In this document: positions 44,627 through 53,902 of the stretch, piece by piece | Layout of the letters: each line of letters opens with the position of its first letter | Position numbering within the stretch: position 1 is the first letter of the stretch | Program-made: the position numbers and the translations under genes | Assembly (NCBI RefSeq): GCF_014203735.1 | Contig: NZ_JACHJQ010000001.1 | Location: forward strand, 62,001-126,000 | DNA: 64,000 bases | Reading direction: 5' to 3' | Source of the DNA: Actinophytocola algeriensis | GTDB taxonomy: Bacteria > Actinomycetota > Actinomycetes > Mycobacteriales > Pseudonocardiaceae | Notes under the pieces: model-generated | What the model saw: only the letters and a program-made list of their open reading frames with translations | Told to the model about the DNA's origin: nothing | Database searches by the model: none

Positions 44627-45172
44627 CTAGGAGTGGCCCAGCTCTTCCGCGGGGTCGTCCGGAAGGGCGCTGCCGCGGCGTTTGTGGCCAAGTTCGTCCG
44701 GGAAGACCCACCGCTTGAAGGCCCAGAAGCGGAAGAACATCGCGAGCAGCATGCCGATGATCGAGCCGCTCGCGAAGTCGGCCACCTCCTGCACGAGCCG
44801 CGACACGTGCGGCTCCTCGAAGTGCAGGACGTACCGCGAGATCCACAGGGGCCCCGAGTTCAGCCCGACACCGACTCCGCTGATCAGGAAGAACAGCGCC
44901 GCCTCGTGGGCCCGTTCCCTGCCTCCCCTGGTGCGGAAGGACCATTCGCGGTTCAGCACGTACGACACGATCGTCGCCACGATGATGGCGATGATCTTCG
45001 CCGTGACCGGCTTCTCTTCCAGGACCGTGAGTTTCAGCAGGTACCAGATGCCGTTGTCGATGATGAACGTCGTGCCGCCGACGATCGCGAACTTCAGCAG
45101 TTCGCGGTGCTTGAGCAACAACCTGCGCAGTGGTTCCGGCACGCGCGAGAGCACGGAGTCGACGACGGTCAC
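44627..45172 (-). CDS. GtrA-family membrane protein, copy 2
   Basis: A 181-residue protein with four helices (LKFAIVGGTTFIIDNGIWYLL, AKIIAIIVATIVSYVLNREW, HEAALFFLISGVGVGLNSGP, FASGSIIGMLLAMFFRFWAF). GtrA/DPMS-like proteins help carry polyprenyl-linked sugars across the membrane. The motif YVLNREWSFRTRGGRER is shared almost exactly with the neighbouring gene at 45199. In mycobacteria a GtrA gene lies near purK and birA (recalled). Confidence 0.88.
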   Translation of the reverse strand: MTVVDSVLSRVPEPLRRLLLKHRELLKFAIVGGTTFIIDNGIWYLLKLTVLEEKPVTAKIIAIIVATIVSYVLNREWSFRTRGGRERAHEAALFFLISGVGVGLNSGPLWISRYVLHFEEPHVSRLVQEVADFASGSIIGMLLAMFFRFWAFKRWVFPDELGHKRRGSALPDDPAEELGHS

Positions 45173-45198
45173 CAGCGCAGTCTACGGAGCGCGACGGG

Positions 45199-45759
45199 TC
45201 ACGCCGCTTCGTCGTCCTCCGTCAGGACGGCGAGCCGCTGGCCGCGGCGGCCGACCCGGACAATTCGGGGACGGGCGTCGGTCTGCGGGAACACCCATTT
45301 CCGGAAGGCCCACCAGCGGAAGACCATGGCGATCGCCGTGCCGAGGATGATGCCGCTCGCGAAGTCCGCGACCTCCTGCACCAGCAGCGTGACGTGCGGC
45401 ACCTCGAGGTTGAACATGTACCGCGACACGAACAGCGGCGCCGAGTTCAGCGCCACGCCCATGCCGCTGATCAGGAAGAACAGCGCGGCCTCGTGCTGGC
45501 GCTCGCGGCCGCCGCGAGTCCGGAAGGACCATTCGCGGTTCAGCACGTACGACACGATCGTCGCGATGATCACCGCGATCGCCTGTGCCGTCACCGGGTT
45601 GTCGTTCAGCACCGTGAACTTCAGGGTGTAGTTCACGGTCACGGTGACCACGAAACAGACACCGCCGACAACCGCGAACTTCAGCAGCTCCTTGTGCTTC
45701 ACGAGCACGTCCCGCACCGGCTTCGGCAGGCGCGAGAGCACCCGGTAGAGCAAGCTCAT
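45199..45759 (-). CDS. GtrA-family membrane protein, copy 1
   Basis: A 186-residue four-helix protein closely related to the one at 44627 (LKFAVVGGVCFVVTVTVNYT; SYVLNREWSFRTRGGRER; GMGVALNSAPLFVSRYMFN). The C-terminus differs, ending in a charged tail (RIVRVGRRGQRLAVLTEDDE). The two genes lie 26 bp apart in the same direction and are a tandem duplication. They probably move lipid-linked sugars for cell-wall glycans; which sugar is not known. Confidence 0.88.
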   Translation of the reverse strand: MSLLYRVLSRLPKPVRDVLVKHKELLKFAVVGGVCFVVTVTVNYTLKFTVLNDNPVTAQAIAVIIATIVSYVLNREWSFRTRGGRERQHEAALFFLISGMGVALNSAPLFVSRYMFNLEVPHVTLLVQEVADFASGIILGTAIAMVFRWWAFRKWVFPQTDARPRIVRVGRRGQRLAVLTEDDEAA

Positions 45760-45810
45760 GGCGGCGGAGTCTATCCACGCGCCGTGACCGTGCTGTGACC
45801 AGCCGGGGAC

Positions 45811-48027
45811 TCAACCGCCCAGCAGCCACCTGAGCAGGCCGCCCATTCCGCCCTGTCCGTTTCCGGGTGGCGTCGGCTCGGGCGGGGGTGTGGTGGTGTT
45901 CGCCGGTGGTTGTGGTGGCGTCGGAGTCGTGGTCGGCAGTGTGGTGGTCGCCGGTGGCGTTGTGGTCGACGTCGGGTCGGTCGGCTTCTCCGGCAGGGTC
46001 GGCGCCATCGGCGGCTTGTGGGTCGGGTGCTCGCCCTCCGGCGGGTTCGACGGTGTGGTCGGCTGGGTCGGCTCCGGAGAGGGAACCGGCGGGCACAGCC
46101 AGTGCCACAGCGTCACGTTCTCGCTGTCGGTCGCCGCGCCCAGCTTCGCCGACACGGCGAGCTGGTCACGGCCAGGCTGGTGCTCCGGCCACGGGTCGGC
46201 GTGGATCCGCAGCACCGTCTTGAGCGTCTCGCCCGGCGCCAGCTCGGACGCGGTGGTGCACGTGGTGCCGCCGCCGACGGAACACGCCACCTCCTGCGAC
46301 GACCACCGCACCTTCGCCGGCTGGTCCAGGTGCAGCGTCACCGGCCGCGAGCTGGTGCCGGTGTTGGTGACCGCCACCTCGACGACCGGGTGCACCCACA
46401 ACCCGAACAGGCCGAACACGTCGGACTTCACCGTCACCGACAGGAGCACCATGTCGGTGGTCTCTTCCGGCTTCACCTCCACCCGGACGGAGACGTTCAC
46501 CCGCACGCTCGTGCCCGCCGACACCGATCCGGTGATCTGGCCGCCCTGGCTGTCCTCCGCGGCCTGCAACCGGAACAGCAGCGTCACGGACTCACCCGGC
46601 TGCAGCCCGGTGCCGCTGGAACACCGCACCGTGCCCGTGCCGCCGGGGCAGTCGACCGTGCCGGCCTTGGCGCCGTTGAGGTTCAGCAGGCGGGGCGCGG
46701 CGAACCCGTCGACCGGGACCGCGGACACGCCCGCCGGCAGGTTCAGCACGGCGGTAACCGGCTCGGACACCGTGCCGCCCGTGTTCCGCACGGTCAGCGG
46801 CAGGTCCGTCGGCGCACCGCCCGCGATCAGCGACACGGGTGTGGCCGGGCCGCTCGCGTCGAGCTGCGGCGGCAGGGGCAGTTGCGGCGGTGCCACCGGT
46901 GGCGGGTTCTCCTCGGCCGGTGGCTCCGCCGCCGGCGGCTCGGCCGGGGGCGGGTTCTGCGCGGGTGGCTGCTGTGGCGGGCTCTGGGGCGGCGGCGGGA
47001 TCTGCCCTGGTGGCGGCGCTTCCTGCGAGGGCACCGGCGCGGCGGCCGGGATCTCCGGCGACTCGCCGCCCGCGGTCAGGCCGACGACCATCGCCGCGGC
47101 CAGCGCGACGCTCGACGCGGCGACCCCGAGGAACTGGCGTGGCCCGGCGGCCGCGGCACCGGCCGCACCCGCCGCACCGGACGCCGTCGCGGCCGTGCCG
47201 ATCGTCGCGACCTTCACCACCCCGGTCGCCGCGATGTATCCGGCGGCGGCGACGCCCAGCACCAGCGGGGCCACGTAACCGCGCATGGCGCCGTTGACGT
47301 CGGCCAGCTCGGCGGCGAGCGCGCGGCAGCGGACGCACGTGTCGAGGTGCGCCTCGACCTGGGCCTTCTCGCGCTTGGCGAGACCGCCCCTGGTCCACGC
47401 GCCGAGCCGTTCGGCGGCCGCGCGGCAGTGCCGGTCGGTGGTCTCGGCGAGGTGGACCTGCAGGTAGGCCTGCCGCAGACCCTCGCGGGCGCGGTAGGCG
47501 AGCGCGGAGACGCCGTTGGCGGTCAGGCCCAGGATCGGCGCGACCTCGGCGGGGGACTGGCCCTCGATCTCGGTGTGCCAGAGGACCGCCTGCCACCGTT
47601 CCGGCAGACGCGCAAACGCTTGCGCGGCGAGTGACCGGTCCAGGCCCTTGACGGCGGTGTCGTCGAACTCTTGACTGACCGCTTCGACCGAGACGCCGGA
47701 GACCGTGGAGACGTCGTCCGACAGCTCCAGCTTCCTCTCTCGCCGCGTCTTGTCGTAGGCGGTGTGCCGAAGCGCGGTCAGCAGATATGCCCGAAAGGCT
47801 GAATCCGGACCGCGCCCTGCACGGAGCGTGTCGAGAACCTTGGCGAAGGCCTCGGAAACGAGGTCGTCCGCCTCGGCGGGTGAGCGGGAGAGCTGGCGTG
47901 CGAGGTTGTATGCGGAGGCGACGTGGCGTTCGTACAACGCCCCGTACGCGGACACCGTGCCCTTGCGCACGGCCTCGATCAGCTCGGCGTCGCCAGGCCC
48001 GTCAACGTCGGCTGGAACGGTGGCCAC
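45811..48027 (-). CDS. ECF sigma factor fused to zinc anti-sigma-like motif, membrane segments and large ectodomain
   Basis: A 738-residue fusion from GTG 48027 (GAGGAGG upstream). Residues 12-85 are sigma region 2 (LIEAVRKGTVSAYGALYERH; AEADDLVSEAFAKVL) and about 125-190 region 4 (LPERWQAVLWHTEIEGQSPA). Near 215-235 a ZAS-type zinc motif HLDTCVRC appears. One or two hydrophobic segments follow (YVAPLVLGVAAAGYIAATGV; VAASSVALAAAMVVGLTAG), then a Pro-rich spacer, a beta-sandwich/DUF11-like region (residues 390-650) with Cys pairs and a Thr/Pro-rich end. The sigma part would be inside and the rest outside. An upstream GTG at 48045 is alternative. Confidence 0.88.
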   Translation of the reverse strand: MATVPADVDGPGDAELIEAVRKGTVSAYGALYERHVASAYNLARQLSRSPAEADDLVSEAFAKVLDTLRAGRGPDSAFRAYLLTALRHTAYDKTRRERKLELSDDVSTVSGVSVEAVSQEFDDTAVKGLDRSLAAQAFARLPERWQAVLWHTEIEGQSPAEVAPILGLTANGVSALAYRAREGLRQAYLQVHLAETTDRHCRAAAERLGAWTRGGLAKREKAQVEAHLDTCVRCRALAAELADVNGAMRGYVAPLVLGVAAAGYIAATGVVKVATIGTAATASGAAGAAGAAAAGPRQFLGVAASSVALAAAMVVGLTAGGESPEIPAAAPVPSQEAPPPGQIPPPPQSPPQQPPAQNPPPAEPPAAEPPAEENPPPVAPPQLPLPPQLDASGPATPVSLIAGGAPTDLPLTVRNTGGTVSEPVTAVLNLPAGVSAVPVDGFAAPRLLNLNGAKAGTVDCPGGTGTVRCSSGTGLQPGESVTLLFRLQAAEDSQGGQITGSVSAGTSVRVNVSVRVEVKPEETTDMVLLSVTVKSDVFGLFGLWVHPVVEVAVTNTGTSSRPVTLHLDQPAKVRWSSQEVACSVGGGTTCTTASELAPGETLKTVLRIHADPWPEHQPGRDQLAVSAKLGAATDSENVTLWHWLCPPVPSPEPTQPTTPSNPPEGEHPTHKPPMAPTLPEKPTDPTSTTTPPATTTLPTTTPTPPQPPANTTTPPPEPTPPGNGQGGMGGLLRWLLGG

Positions 48028-48261
48028 GATCCTCCTCGAACTCACATGCGTACAGCGCCGGGACCTCGGTGTTCATGGTCCGGCCCCCTACTGGACGCGC
48101 TCCCGCGGACAGTGTGACGCCAAAAGCCACAGAGGGCATCATCCGATCACCGGAATGGCCGTACACCAGGGTGGTCCTCTGGCGATTTCCCCCGAACGGC
48201 GTCACGGCCATCACCCGTCGACGTTTCTCATCCGACGGGCACGGCGGAGGGAAGAGCGACA

Positions 48262-49098
48262 GTGACAGTACGTGAGGCGGACCCGCGCTCACATCGTGGC
48301 GACGCGGAGGGTACTGGTCACGAACTGCGTATCCTCCGCGCCCGCTGGCGTACGGCCAGCATCGCGGCGGGGTGGCGGTTCCCCAGTGACTGGGGCGTAC
48401 CCGAGGTGGACGAGGTCTGCCTGTCCGCGGTGCGCAGGGGAGACCTGGTGACGGCGCTGTCCGGGCTGGGCCGGGCACGCGCCGAGGCCGGGGCCGGACT
48501 GGACGAGACACTGACCGACCTGGCCGCGCTGCACGCGGTCCTGACCAACGCCGACGTGCGTGACGGTCTCATCGCCACCGACCCCAACGCCGCGCCGACC
48601 CGGCTCGTGCGGGCGGCGGCGCTCGCGTGGGCGGAGGCGTCGTTCGGCGAGCTGCGCAACGCGGAGACCACGGAGAACCTGACCAACCTGACGACGCTCG
48701 CGTACCTGCGGACGCGCCTGGATGAGGTGTACCGGCAGGCCGTGCGGCTCAGGTCGCCAGCGGCGGAGACGCACGCGCTGCTCGTGGTGACGCTGGACCT
48801 GTCCTCGGTCACGGGCTGGGCGCGGCTGATGGCGATGGTCCTGGTCGCGGACGCGCTGCGGGAGATCTTCGACGGCGGCGAGAGCATCGCCCTGCTCGGC
48901 CCGTCGGTGGCCGCGGTGCTGGCCGAACGCGACTCCGGCTTCGGTGACCGGGCCCTGGGCGCGGGCTGGCTGATCACGGAACGCCTCGCGGTGGACCCGC
49001 AACTGAAGTCCACCAGACGTCCGGTGGTCCGCCTGGAACGCCTCCCGGACACCCACGAAGACGCCCGCGAGCTGCTGAACTCGATAAGCCGCGCCTGA
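48262..49098 (+). CDS. Conserved protein of unknown function
   Basis: A 278-residue mostly helical soluble protein. Recognisable stretches are LRARWRTASIAAGWRFPSDW near the N-terminus, ETLTDLAALHAVLTN, then DLSSVTGWARLMAMVLVADA and LLGPSVAAVLAERDSGFGDR near the C-terminus, ending LPDTHEDARELLNSI. The C-terminal half has an alpha/beta rhythm that may be a degenerate nucleotidyl-cyclase-like (GGDEF) fold, but no catalytic motif supports it. It is divergent from the sigma-fusion gene across 234 bp, so a regulatory link is possible. Confidence 0.7.
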   Translation: MTVREADPRSHRGDAEGTGHELRILRARWRTASIAAGWRFPSDWGVPEVDEVCLSAVRRGDLVTALSGLGRARAEAGAGLDETLTDLAALHAVLTNADVRDGLIATDPNAAPTRLVRAAALAWAEASFGELRNAETTENLTNLTTLAYLRTRLDEVYRQAVRLRSPAAETHALLVVTLDLSSVTGWARLMAMVLVADALREIFDGGESIALLGPSVAAVLAERDSGFGDRALGAGWLITERLAVDPQLKSTRRPVVRLERLPDTHEDARELLNSISRA

Positions 49099-49135
49099 CC
49101 GACGGGCGCGTCCGGGCGCGTGGTTTGCTCTTCGG

Positions 49136-50398
49136 GTGCTGGTGGACGTTCCGGTTCGTCGGGGTTGGCTCCCCGAGTCGTTGCGGCGGTTGTTCGCACG
49201 GCCTCGCTTGGTCGTCGCGCTGTTCGCCGTGCCCGCGGTGGTGCTCGCCGCCGGGATCGTCAGCTGGGTCATCGACTGGCGGCTCGGTGTCGACAGCGCC
49301 GTCTACCGCTCGGGCGCGGTCGCGCTGCTGACCGGGGAACCGTTGTACGACAAGATGTTCCTGTCCGCCGAGCCGCCGTGGGCACGGCTGCCCTTCACCT
49401 ACCCGCCCACCGGTGCGCTGTTGTTCGTGCCGCTCGCGCTGTTCCCCACACAGGTCTCCTGGGGCATCCTCGGCGCGCTGTCGGTGCTCGGGCTCGCGAC
49501 CGTCGTCCGCGTCGCCATCCAGAACGTGCCCACCCGCCCGGCCTGGCTGCGGCCCGCGCGGACCACGATCGTCGTCACCGTCCTGGCGCTGGGCCTCGAA
49601 CCCGTGTGGCGCACGCTGTTCCTCGGTCAGATCAACCTGATCCTCATGGCGCTCGTGGTCGTCGACGTCCTCGTCCTCGGCCGCTCGCGCCACTTCGGCG
49701 GCGTGCTCATCGGTGTCGCGGCGGCGGTCAAGCTCACGCCGCTGGTCTTCGTGCCGCACCTGTGGTTCACCGGCCGCCGCATGGACGCCGTGCGCGCGGT
49801 CGTCACGTTCGCGTTGCTGCAACTGCTGATCTTCGCGATCATCCCGCACGACGTCCGGAAGTTCCTGACCGTCACCGACCCCGAGCGCACCGGGCCCACG
49901 TTCTGGGCAGGCAACCAGGGTCTCAACGGTCTCGTGCAACGCCTGTCGGACCTGTCGCCGCACTCCAACGTCATCTCGATCGTGATCGGCGTGGTGCTCG
50001 CGGTGCCCGCGTTCATCCTCGCCCTGCGGTTCCACCGGGCTGGGCAGCCGCTGCCCGCGCTGCTGGTCACCGCGTTCTTCGGGCTGCTGTTCAGCCCGGT
50101 CAGCTGGTCCCACCACTGGGTGTGGGTCGTGCCGCTGCTCGTCTACCTGCTGTCGCGCCTGCCCGACCGGCTGCCGCACGGCTGGGCCCGCGTGAAGGCC
50201 CTGTCGGGCGTCGGGTCGGTCGTGCTCGTGTTCGCCAGCTGTGTGTTGCTCATCATGCGCACGTCCGACCCGAACCGGCCCGCGGGTGAGAAACCCGAGC
50301 TGGAGTGGACTCCGCCAGAGGTGGTCCTGGGCAGCGCGTACCTGCTGGTCCCGCTCGTGGCAGGCGTCCTGGTGCTGGTCCGTGCCCGGCGCGGATAG
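49136..50398 (+). CDS. GT87 polyprenyl-phosphate-mannose-dependent mannosyltransferase
   Basis: A 420-residue membrane glycosyltransferase with about ten helices. The first loop carries DSAVYRSGAVALLTGEPLYD (catalytic Asp region), followed by PFTYPPTGALLFVPLALFP, and later loops WAGNQGLNGLVQRL and SPVSWSHHWVWVVPLL are typical of actinobacterial GT87 (DUF2029) alpha-mannosyltransferases that add mannose from polyprenyl phosphate outside the membrane. It lies 10 bp before purK and may be in the same transcript; the polysaccharide product is not known. Confidence 0.85.
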   Translation: MLVDVPVRRGWLPESLRRLFARPRLVVALFAVPAVVLAAGIVSWVIDWRLGVDSAVYRSGAVALLTGEPLYDKMFLSAEPPWARLPFTYPPTGALLFVPLALFPTQVSWGILGALSVLGLATVVRVAIQNVPTRPAWLRPARTTIVVTVLALGLEPVWRTLFLGQINLILMALVVVDVLVLGRSRHFGGVLIGVAAAVKLTPLVFVPHLWFTGRRMDAVRAVVTFALLQLLIFAIIPHDVRKFLTVTDPERTGPTFWAGNQGLNGLVQRLSDLSPHSNVISIVIGVVLAVPAFILALRFHRAGQPLPALLVTAFFGLLFSPVSWSHHWVWVVPLLVYLLSRLPDRLPHGWARVKALSGVGSVVLVFASCVLLIMRTSDPNRPAGEKPELEWTPPEVVLGSAYLLVPLVAGVLVLVRARRG

Positions 50399-50408
50399 AT
50401 TGACCTGC

Positions 50409-51599
50409 GTGGATACTCGTACCGGCTTGCCGATCGTCGGCATGGTGGGTGGTGGGCAGCTCGCGCGCATGACCCACCAGGCGGCGATCGCGCTCGGCCA
50501 ATCGCTGCACGTGCTCGCCGTGTCGCCCGACGACCCCGCTGCGCTGGTGTCGCCGAACATCACGCTCGGCTCGCACACCGACCTCGGCGCGCTCACCGCG
50601 TTCGCGAAGAGCTGCGACGTGCTCACGTTCGACCACGAGCACGTCCCCGGCGAACACCTCCGGGCGCTGGCCGACCAGGGCGTCCACGTCCGGCCCGGCC
50701 CGGACGCGCTGCTCCACGCGCAGGACAAGCTCGTCATGCGGCGCCGCCTCGGCGAGCTGGGGCTGCCGATCCCGCCGTTCGCGGAGGTCCGGAGCGTCGA
50801 GGACGTGGTCGCCTTCGCGGGCGAGCACGGCTGGCCGTGCGTGCTGAAGGCCGCCCGCGGCGGCTACGACGGCCGCGGCGTGTGGATGCTGAACGGTCCG
50901 CACAGCGCCGGTGACCTGGTGCCGACGCTGCTCGAGGCGGGCACGTCGTTGCTCGTCGAGCAGCGGGTCGCGATGCGCCGCGAGCTGGCGGCGCTGGTCG
51001 CGCGGTCGCCGTTCGGGCAGGGCGGGGTGTGGCCGGTCGTCGAGACGGTGCAGTCCAACGGCATCTGCGTCGAGGTCCTCGCGCCCGCGCCGGGCCTGTC
51101 CGAGACCGACGGCGACGCGGCGCAGGAGCTGGCGCTGCGGATCGCGTCCGAGCTGGGCGTGGTCGGTGTGCTGGCGGTCGAGCTGTTCGACACCGACGCC
51201 GGTCTCGTGATCAACGAGCTGGCCATGCGCCCGCACAACTCCGGGCACTGGACCATCGAGGGCGCGCGGACCTCGCAGTTCGAGCAGCACCTGCGTGCCG
51301 TGCTCGACTACCCGCTCGGCGCGACCGACGTCATGGCCCCGGCCGTGGTCATGGCGAACGTGCTCGGCGCCCCGGACGCGCCCGCGATGAGCCCCGACGA
51401 GCGGCTGCACCACCTGCTCGCCCGGTTCCGCGACGCGCACGTGCACTACTACGGCAAACAGGAACGTCCCGGCCGCAAGATCGGCCACGTGACGATGCTC
51501 GGGGCGTCGATGGCCGACGTGCGGGAGCGGGCCAAGCTCGCCGCGCACTGGCTGTCGCACGCCGAATGGCTTGACGGATATGACATTCATGGGAGCTGA
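50409..51599 (+). CDS. purK: 5-(carboxyamino)imidazole ribonucleotide synthase
   Basis: A 396-residue ATP-grasp enzyme of purine synthesis, converting AIR, bicarbonate and ATP to N5-CAIR. The N-terminal [23 protein letters not shown]-grasp segments [17 protein letters not shown] and [27 protein letters not shown] are present. It starts at GTG 50409, and the C-terminus ends in the purK-type YDIHGS. purE follows after 40 bp. The same order occurs in mycobacteria (recalled). Confidence 0.96.
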   Translation: MDTRTGLPIVGMVGGGQLARMTHQAAIALGQSLHVLAVSPDDPAALVSPNITLGSHTDLGALTAFAKSCDVLTFDHEHVPGEHLRALADQGVHVRPGPDALLHAQDKLVMRRRLGELGLPIPPFAEVRSVEDVVAFAGEHGWPCVLKAARGGYDGRGVWMLNGPHSAGDLVPTLLEAGTSLLVEQRVAMRRELAALVARSPFGQGGVWPVVETVQSNGICVEVLAPAPGLSETDGDAAQELALRIASELGVVGVLAVELFDTDAGLVINELAMRPHNSGHWTIEGARTSQFEQHLRAVLDYPLGATDVMAPAVVMANVLGAPDAPAMSPDERLHHLLARFRDAHVHYYGKQERPGRKIGHVTMLGASMADVRERAKLAAHWLSHAEWLDGYDIHGS

Positions 51600-51639
51600 G
51601 CGACGGAGCGAAGTGACCGAATCAAACACAGGAGCTGAC

Positions 51640-52158
51640 ATGGCGCCGTTGGTCGGCGTGATCATGGGGAGCGACTCGGACTGGCCGGTCATGAAGGCCG
51701 CGGCAGAGGCGCTGACCGAGTTCGAGGTGCCGTACGAGGTCAGCGTGGTGTCCGCGCACCGCACGCCACAGCGGATGCTCACCTACGCGCAGACCGCGGC
51801 CGACCGCGGCCTGAAGGTGATCATCGCGGGTGCAGGCGGGGCCGCGCACCTGCCGGGCATGGTCGCGTCGGCGACGACGCTGCCGGTCGTGGGCGTGCCG
51901 GTGCCGCTCAAGTACCTCGACGGGATGGACTCGCTGCTGTCGATCGTGCAGATGCCGGCCGGCATCCCGGTCGCGACGGTGTCCGTCGGCGGTGCCCGCA
52001 ACGCCGGTCTGCTGGCGGTGCGCATGCTGTCGGTGGCCGACGAGAAGCTGCGGGACCGGCTGGCGCGGTTCGCGGCGGATCTGGAACAGCTCGTGCTCGA
52101 CAAGGACGCGCGCCTGCGTGACGGGCTCGACACCGCCGGGGACGCTAACGCCCGCTAA
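51640..52158 (+). CDS. purE: N5-carboxyaminoimidazole ribonucleotide mutase
   Basis: A 172-residue class I PurE, which isomerises N5-CAIR to [24 protein letters not shown] (residues 6-25), [11 protein letters not shown] (catalytic His) and [15 protein letters not shown] are complete. ATG 51640 is chosen because AGGAG lies six bases before it and because it gives the standard N-terminus; an upstream in-frame ATG at 51571 would overlap purK. It acts directly after PurK. Confidence 0.96.
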   Translation: MAPLVGVIMGSDSDWPVMKAAAEALTEFEVPYEVSVVSAHRTPQRMLTYAQTAADRGLKVIIAGAGGAAHLPGMVASATTLPVVGVPVPLKYLDGMDSLLSIVQMPAGIPVATVSVGGARNAGLLAVRMLSVADEKLRDRLARFAADLEQLVLDKDARLRDGLDTAGDANAR

Positions 52159-52195
52159 CATCGGGGCCGAAGGATCCCACGTCCGGAGGTGTGCG

Positions 52196-53341
52196 GTGTA
52201 CGAGCTGAGCGAGGAGCACGAGGCGCTGCGGGAGGCCGTGCGCGCGCTCGCGGAGAAGGAGATCGCGCCGCACGCCGCGGAGGTCGACGAGCAGGAGCGG
52301 TACCCCTCGGAGGCCCGCGACGCGCTGGTGAAGGCCGGTTTCCACGCGGTGCACATCCCGTCGGACTACGACGGCGAGGGAGCCGACGCGGTCGCGGCCT
52401 GCATCGTGATCGAGGAGGTCGCCCGCGTCGACGCGTCGGCGTCGCTCATTCCCGCGGTCAACAAGCTCGGCACCCAGCCCATCATCCTGTCCGGTTCCGA
52501 GGACGTGAAGAAGCTGGTGCTGCCGGTCATCGCGGCAGGCGAGGCGTCGGCGTCGTACGCGCTGTCGGAACGCGAGGCAGGCTCGGACACCGCGTCGATG
52601 CGCTGCCGCGCTGTGCTCGACGGTGGCAAGTGGGTGCTGAACGGCACGAAGGCGTGGATCACCAACGCCGGTGAGTCTTCCTGGTACACGGTCATGGCCG
52701 TGACCGACCCGCAGGCCGAGAAGAAGGCCAACGGGATCTCGGCGTTCGTGGTGCACCGCGACGACCCGGGTTTCTCGGTGGGCCCGAAGGAGCGCAAGCT
52801 CGGCATCAAGGGCAGCCCGACGCGCGAGATCTACTTCGAGAACTGCGAGATTCCTTCGGATCGGATCATCGGTGCGCCGGGCACGGGTCTGAAGACGGCG
52901 TTGCGCACGCTGGACCACACGCGGCCGACGATCGGTGCGCAGGCGCTGGGTATCGCGCAGGGGGCGCTGGACGCGTCGCTCGCGTACGTCAAGGACCGCA
53001 AGCAGTTCGGCAAGAGCGTCTCCGAGTTCCAGGGCGTCCAGTTCATGCTGGCCGACATGGGCATGAAGATCGAAGCGGCTCGGCACCTGGTGTACGCGTC
53101 GGCGGCGGCGACCGAGCGCGGCGACAAGCGCGCCGGTTTCATGGCTTCGGCGGCGAAGACCTACGCGTCGGACATCGCGATGGAGGTCACGACCGACGCG
53201 GTCCAGCTGTTCGGCGGCGCCGGGTACACGAAGGACTTCCCGGTGGAACGCATGATGCGCGACGCGAAGATCACCCAGATTTATGAGGGCACCAACCAGA
53301 TTCAGCGGATGGTGATGGCTCGGGCGCTGCTGAAGGGCTAG
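52196..53341 (+). CDS. fadE25: Acyl-CoA dehydrogenase
   Basis: A 381-residue FAD enzyme that forms 2-enoyl-CoA. FAD and acyl binding segments (ALSEREAGSDTASMRCRAV; WITNAGESSWYTVMAV), the RKQFGKSVSEFQGVQFMLAD motif and the catalytic Glu364 in YEGTNQIQRMVMARALL match the family. It starts at GTG 52196 after GGAGG, 37 bp beyond purE. The position after purE agrees with mycobacterial fadE25 (recalled); short- or branched-chain acyl-CoA is the likely substrate. Confidence 0.94.
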   Translation: MYELSEEHEALREAVRALAEKEIAPHAAEVDEQERYPSEARDALVKAGFHAVHIPSDYDGEGADAVAACIVIEEVARVDASASLIPAVNKLGTQPIILSGSEDVKKLVLPVIAAGEASASYALSEREAGSDTASMRCRAVLDGGKWVLNGTKAWITNAGESSWYTVMAVTDPQAEKKANGISAFVVHRDDPGFSVGPKERKLGIKGSPTREIYFENCEIPSDRIIGAPGTGLKTALRTLDHTRPTIGAQALGIAQGALDASLAYVKDRKQFGKSVSEFQGVQFMLADMGMKIEAARHLVYASAAATERGDKRAGFMASAAKTYASDIAMEVTTDAVQLFGGAGYTKDFPVERMMRDAKITQIYEGTNQIQRMVMARALLKG

Positions 53342-53487
53342 AGCCGCGGCCGTATGGTCGGCGGATTCGGGCGGGGTTGCTTTGAGACGCTTCGGGTCAC
53401 TCGGCCTGTGTGGTTTGTCCTCGCCGGACGGGCAGGTCTCTCCGGGGTGGCGGGGGCGTTGTTTGGCTGCGGTTGGGTGCGGGTCTG

Positions 53488-53623
53488 CCTGCCATCCCGT
53501 CGACCTCCCTACGGGCTATCACACCGGCTCAAGGGGGCGGTTCCGAGTTTTGCCGCCGGTTCCGTTGGTGGTGCCCCCTTGATCCGGTGTGATCGGGCTT
53601 CGCCAGGTCGACGGGATGGCAGG
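53488..53623. repeat. 136-bp nested inverted repeat (hairpin element)
   Basis: The outer arms of 19 bp (CCTGCCATCCCGTCGACCT at 53488-53506 and its complement at 53605-53623) are perfect. Inside, ATCACACCGG (53518-53527) pairs with CCGGTGTGAT (53584-53593) and AAGGGGGC (53531-53538) with GCCCCCTT (53573-53580). The equivalent place before element 2 lacks it, joining CATCCCGT directly to GCTCGGTTGGCC. It looks like an insertion or a structured RNA. Confidence 0.85.
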
Positions 53624-53665
53624 GAGCCCCTTGTGGCGGGCTTCCGCCTTTGCTCGGTTGGCCTT

Positions 53666-53881
53666 CATGCCGTGAGAGGCGCCTTCGGGACGTCGCCCGG
53701 TGTCATGAAGGGGCCCTTCGTCACGCCGGGTGTTACGAAGGGGTCCTTCATCGCACCGAGCGCAATGAAGGGGTCCTTCATCGCACCGGGCGCAATGAGG
53801 GGGCCCTTCATCACGGTGAGCGCAACGAAGGGGTCCTTCATCACGCCGGGCGTTACGAAAGGGTCCTTTGGGACGTTGAGG
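53666..53881 (+). repeat. Modular repeat element 3: six 30-bp units
   Basis: Left terminus CATGCCGTGAGAGGCGCCTTCGGG is followed by six 30-bp units (53702-53881) of the same kind as elements 1 and 2. The last unit is diverged (ACGAAAGGGTCCTTTGGGAC). The right inverted terminus seen in the other copies is missing or worn; instead GGGACGTTGAGGGTGTCC resembles the loop side of the hairpin at 6616. Orientation is the same as element 2. Confidence 0.88.
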
Positions 53882-53902
53882 GTGTCCGCGGGTGTGGCGA
53901 GT

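Larger units (their letters stand above)
53342..53902. other. 561-bp intergenic region with nested hairpin and repeat element 3
   Basis: It contains, in order, the flank shared with 43912-44006, a 136-bp nested hairpin, the left terminus and six-unit array of element 3. No protein gene is supported; the open frames follow from the 30-bp period of the repeats. Confidence 0.75.

Noticed and set aside
45910..47634. 574-codon reading frame opposite the sigma-fusion gene
   Set aside because: Antisense shadow of the GC-rich gene; no ribosome site and Arg/Gly-rich composition.
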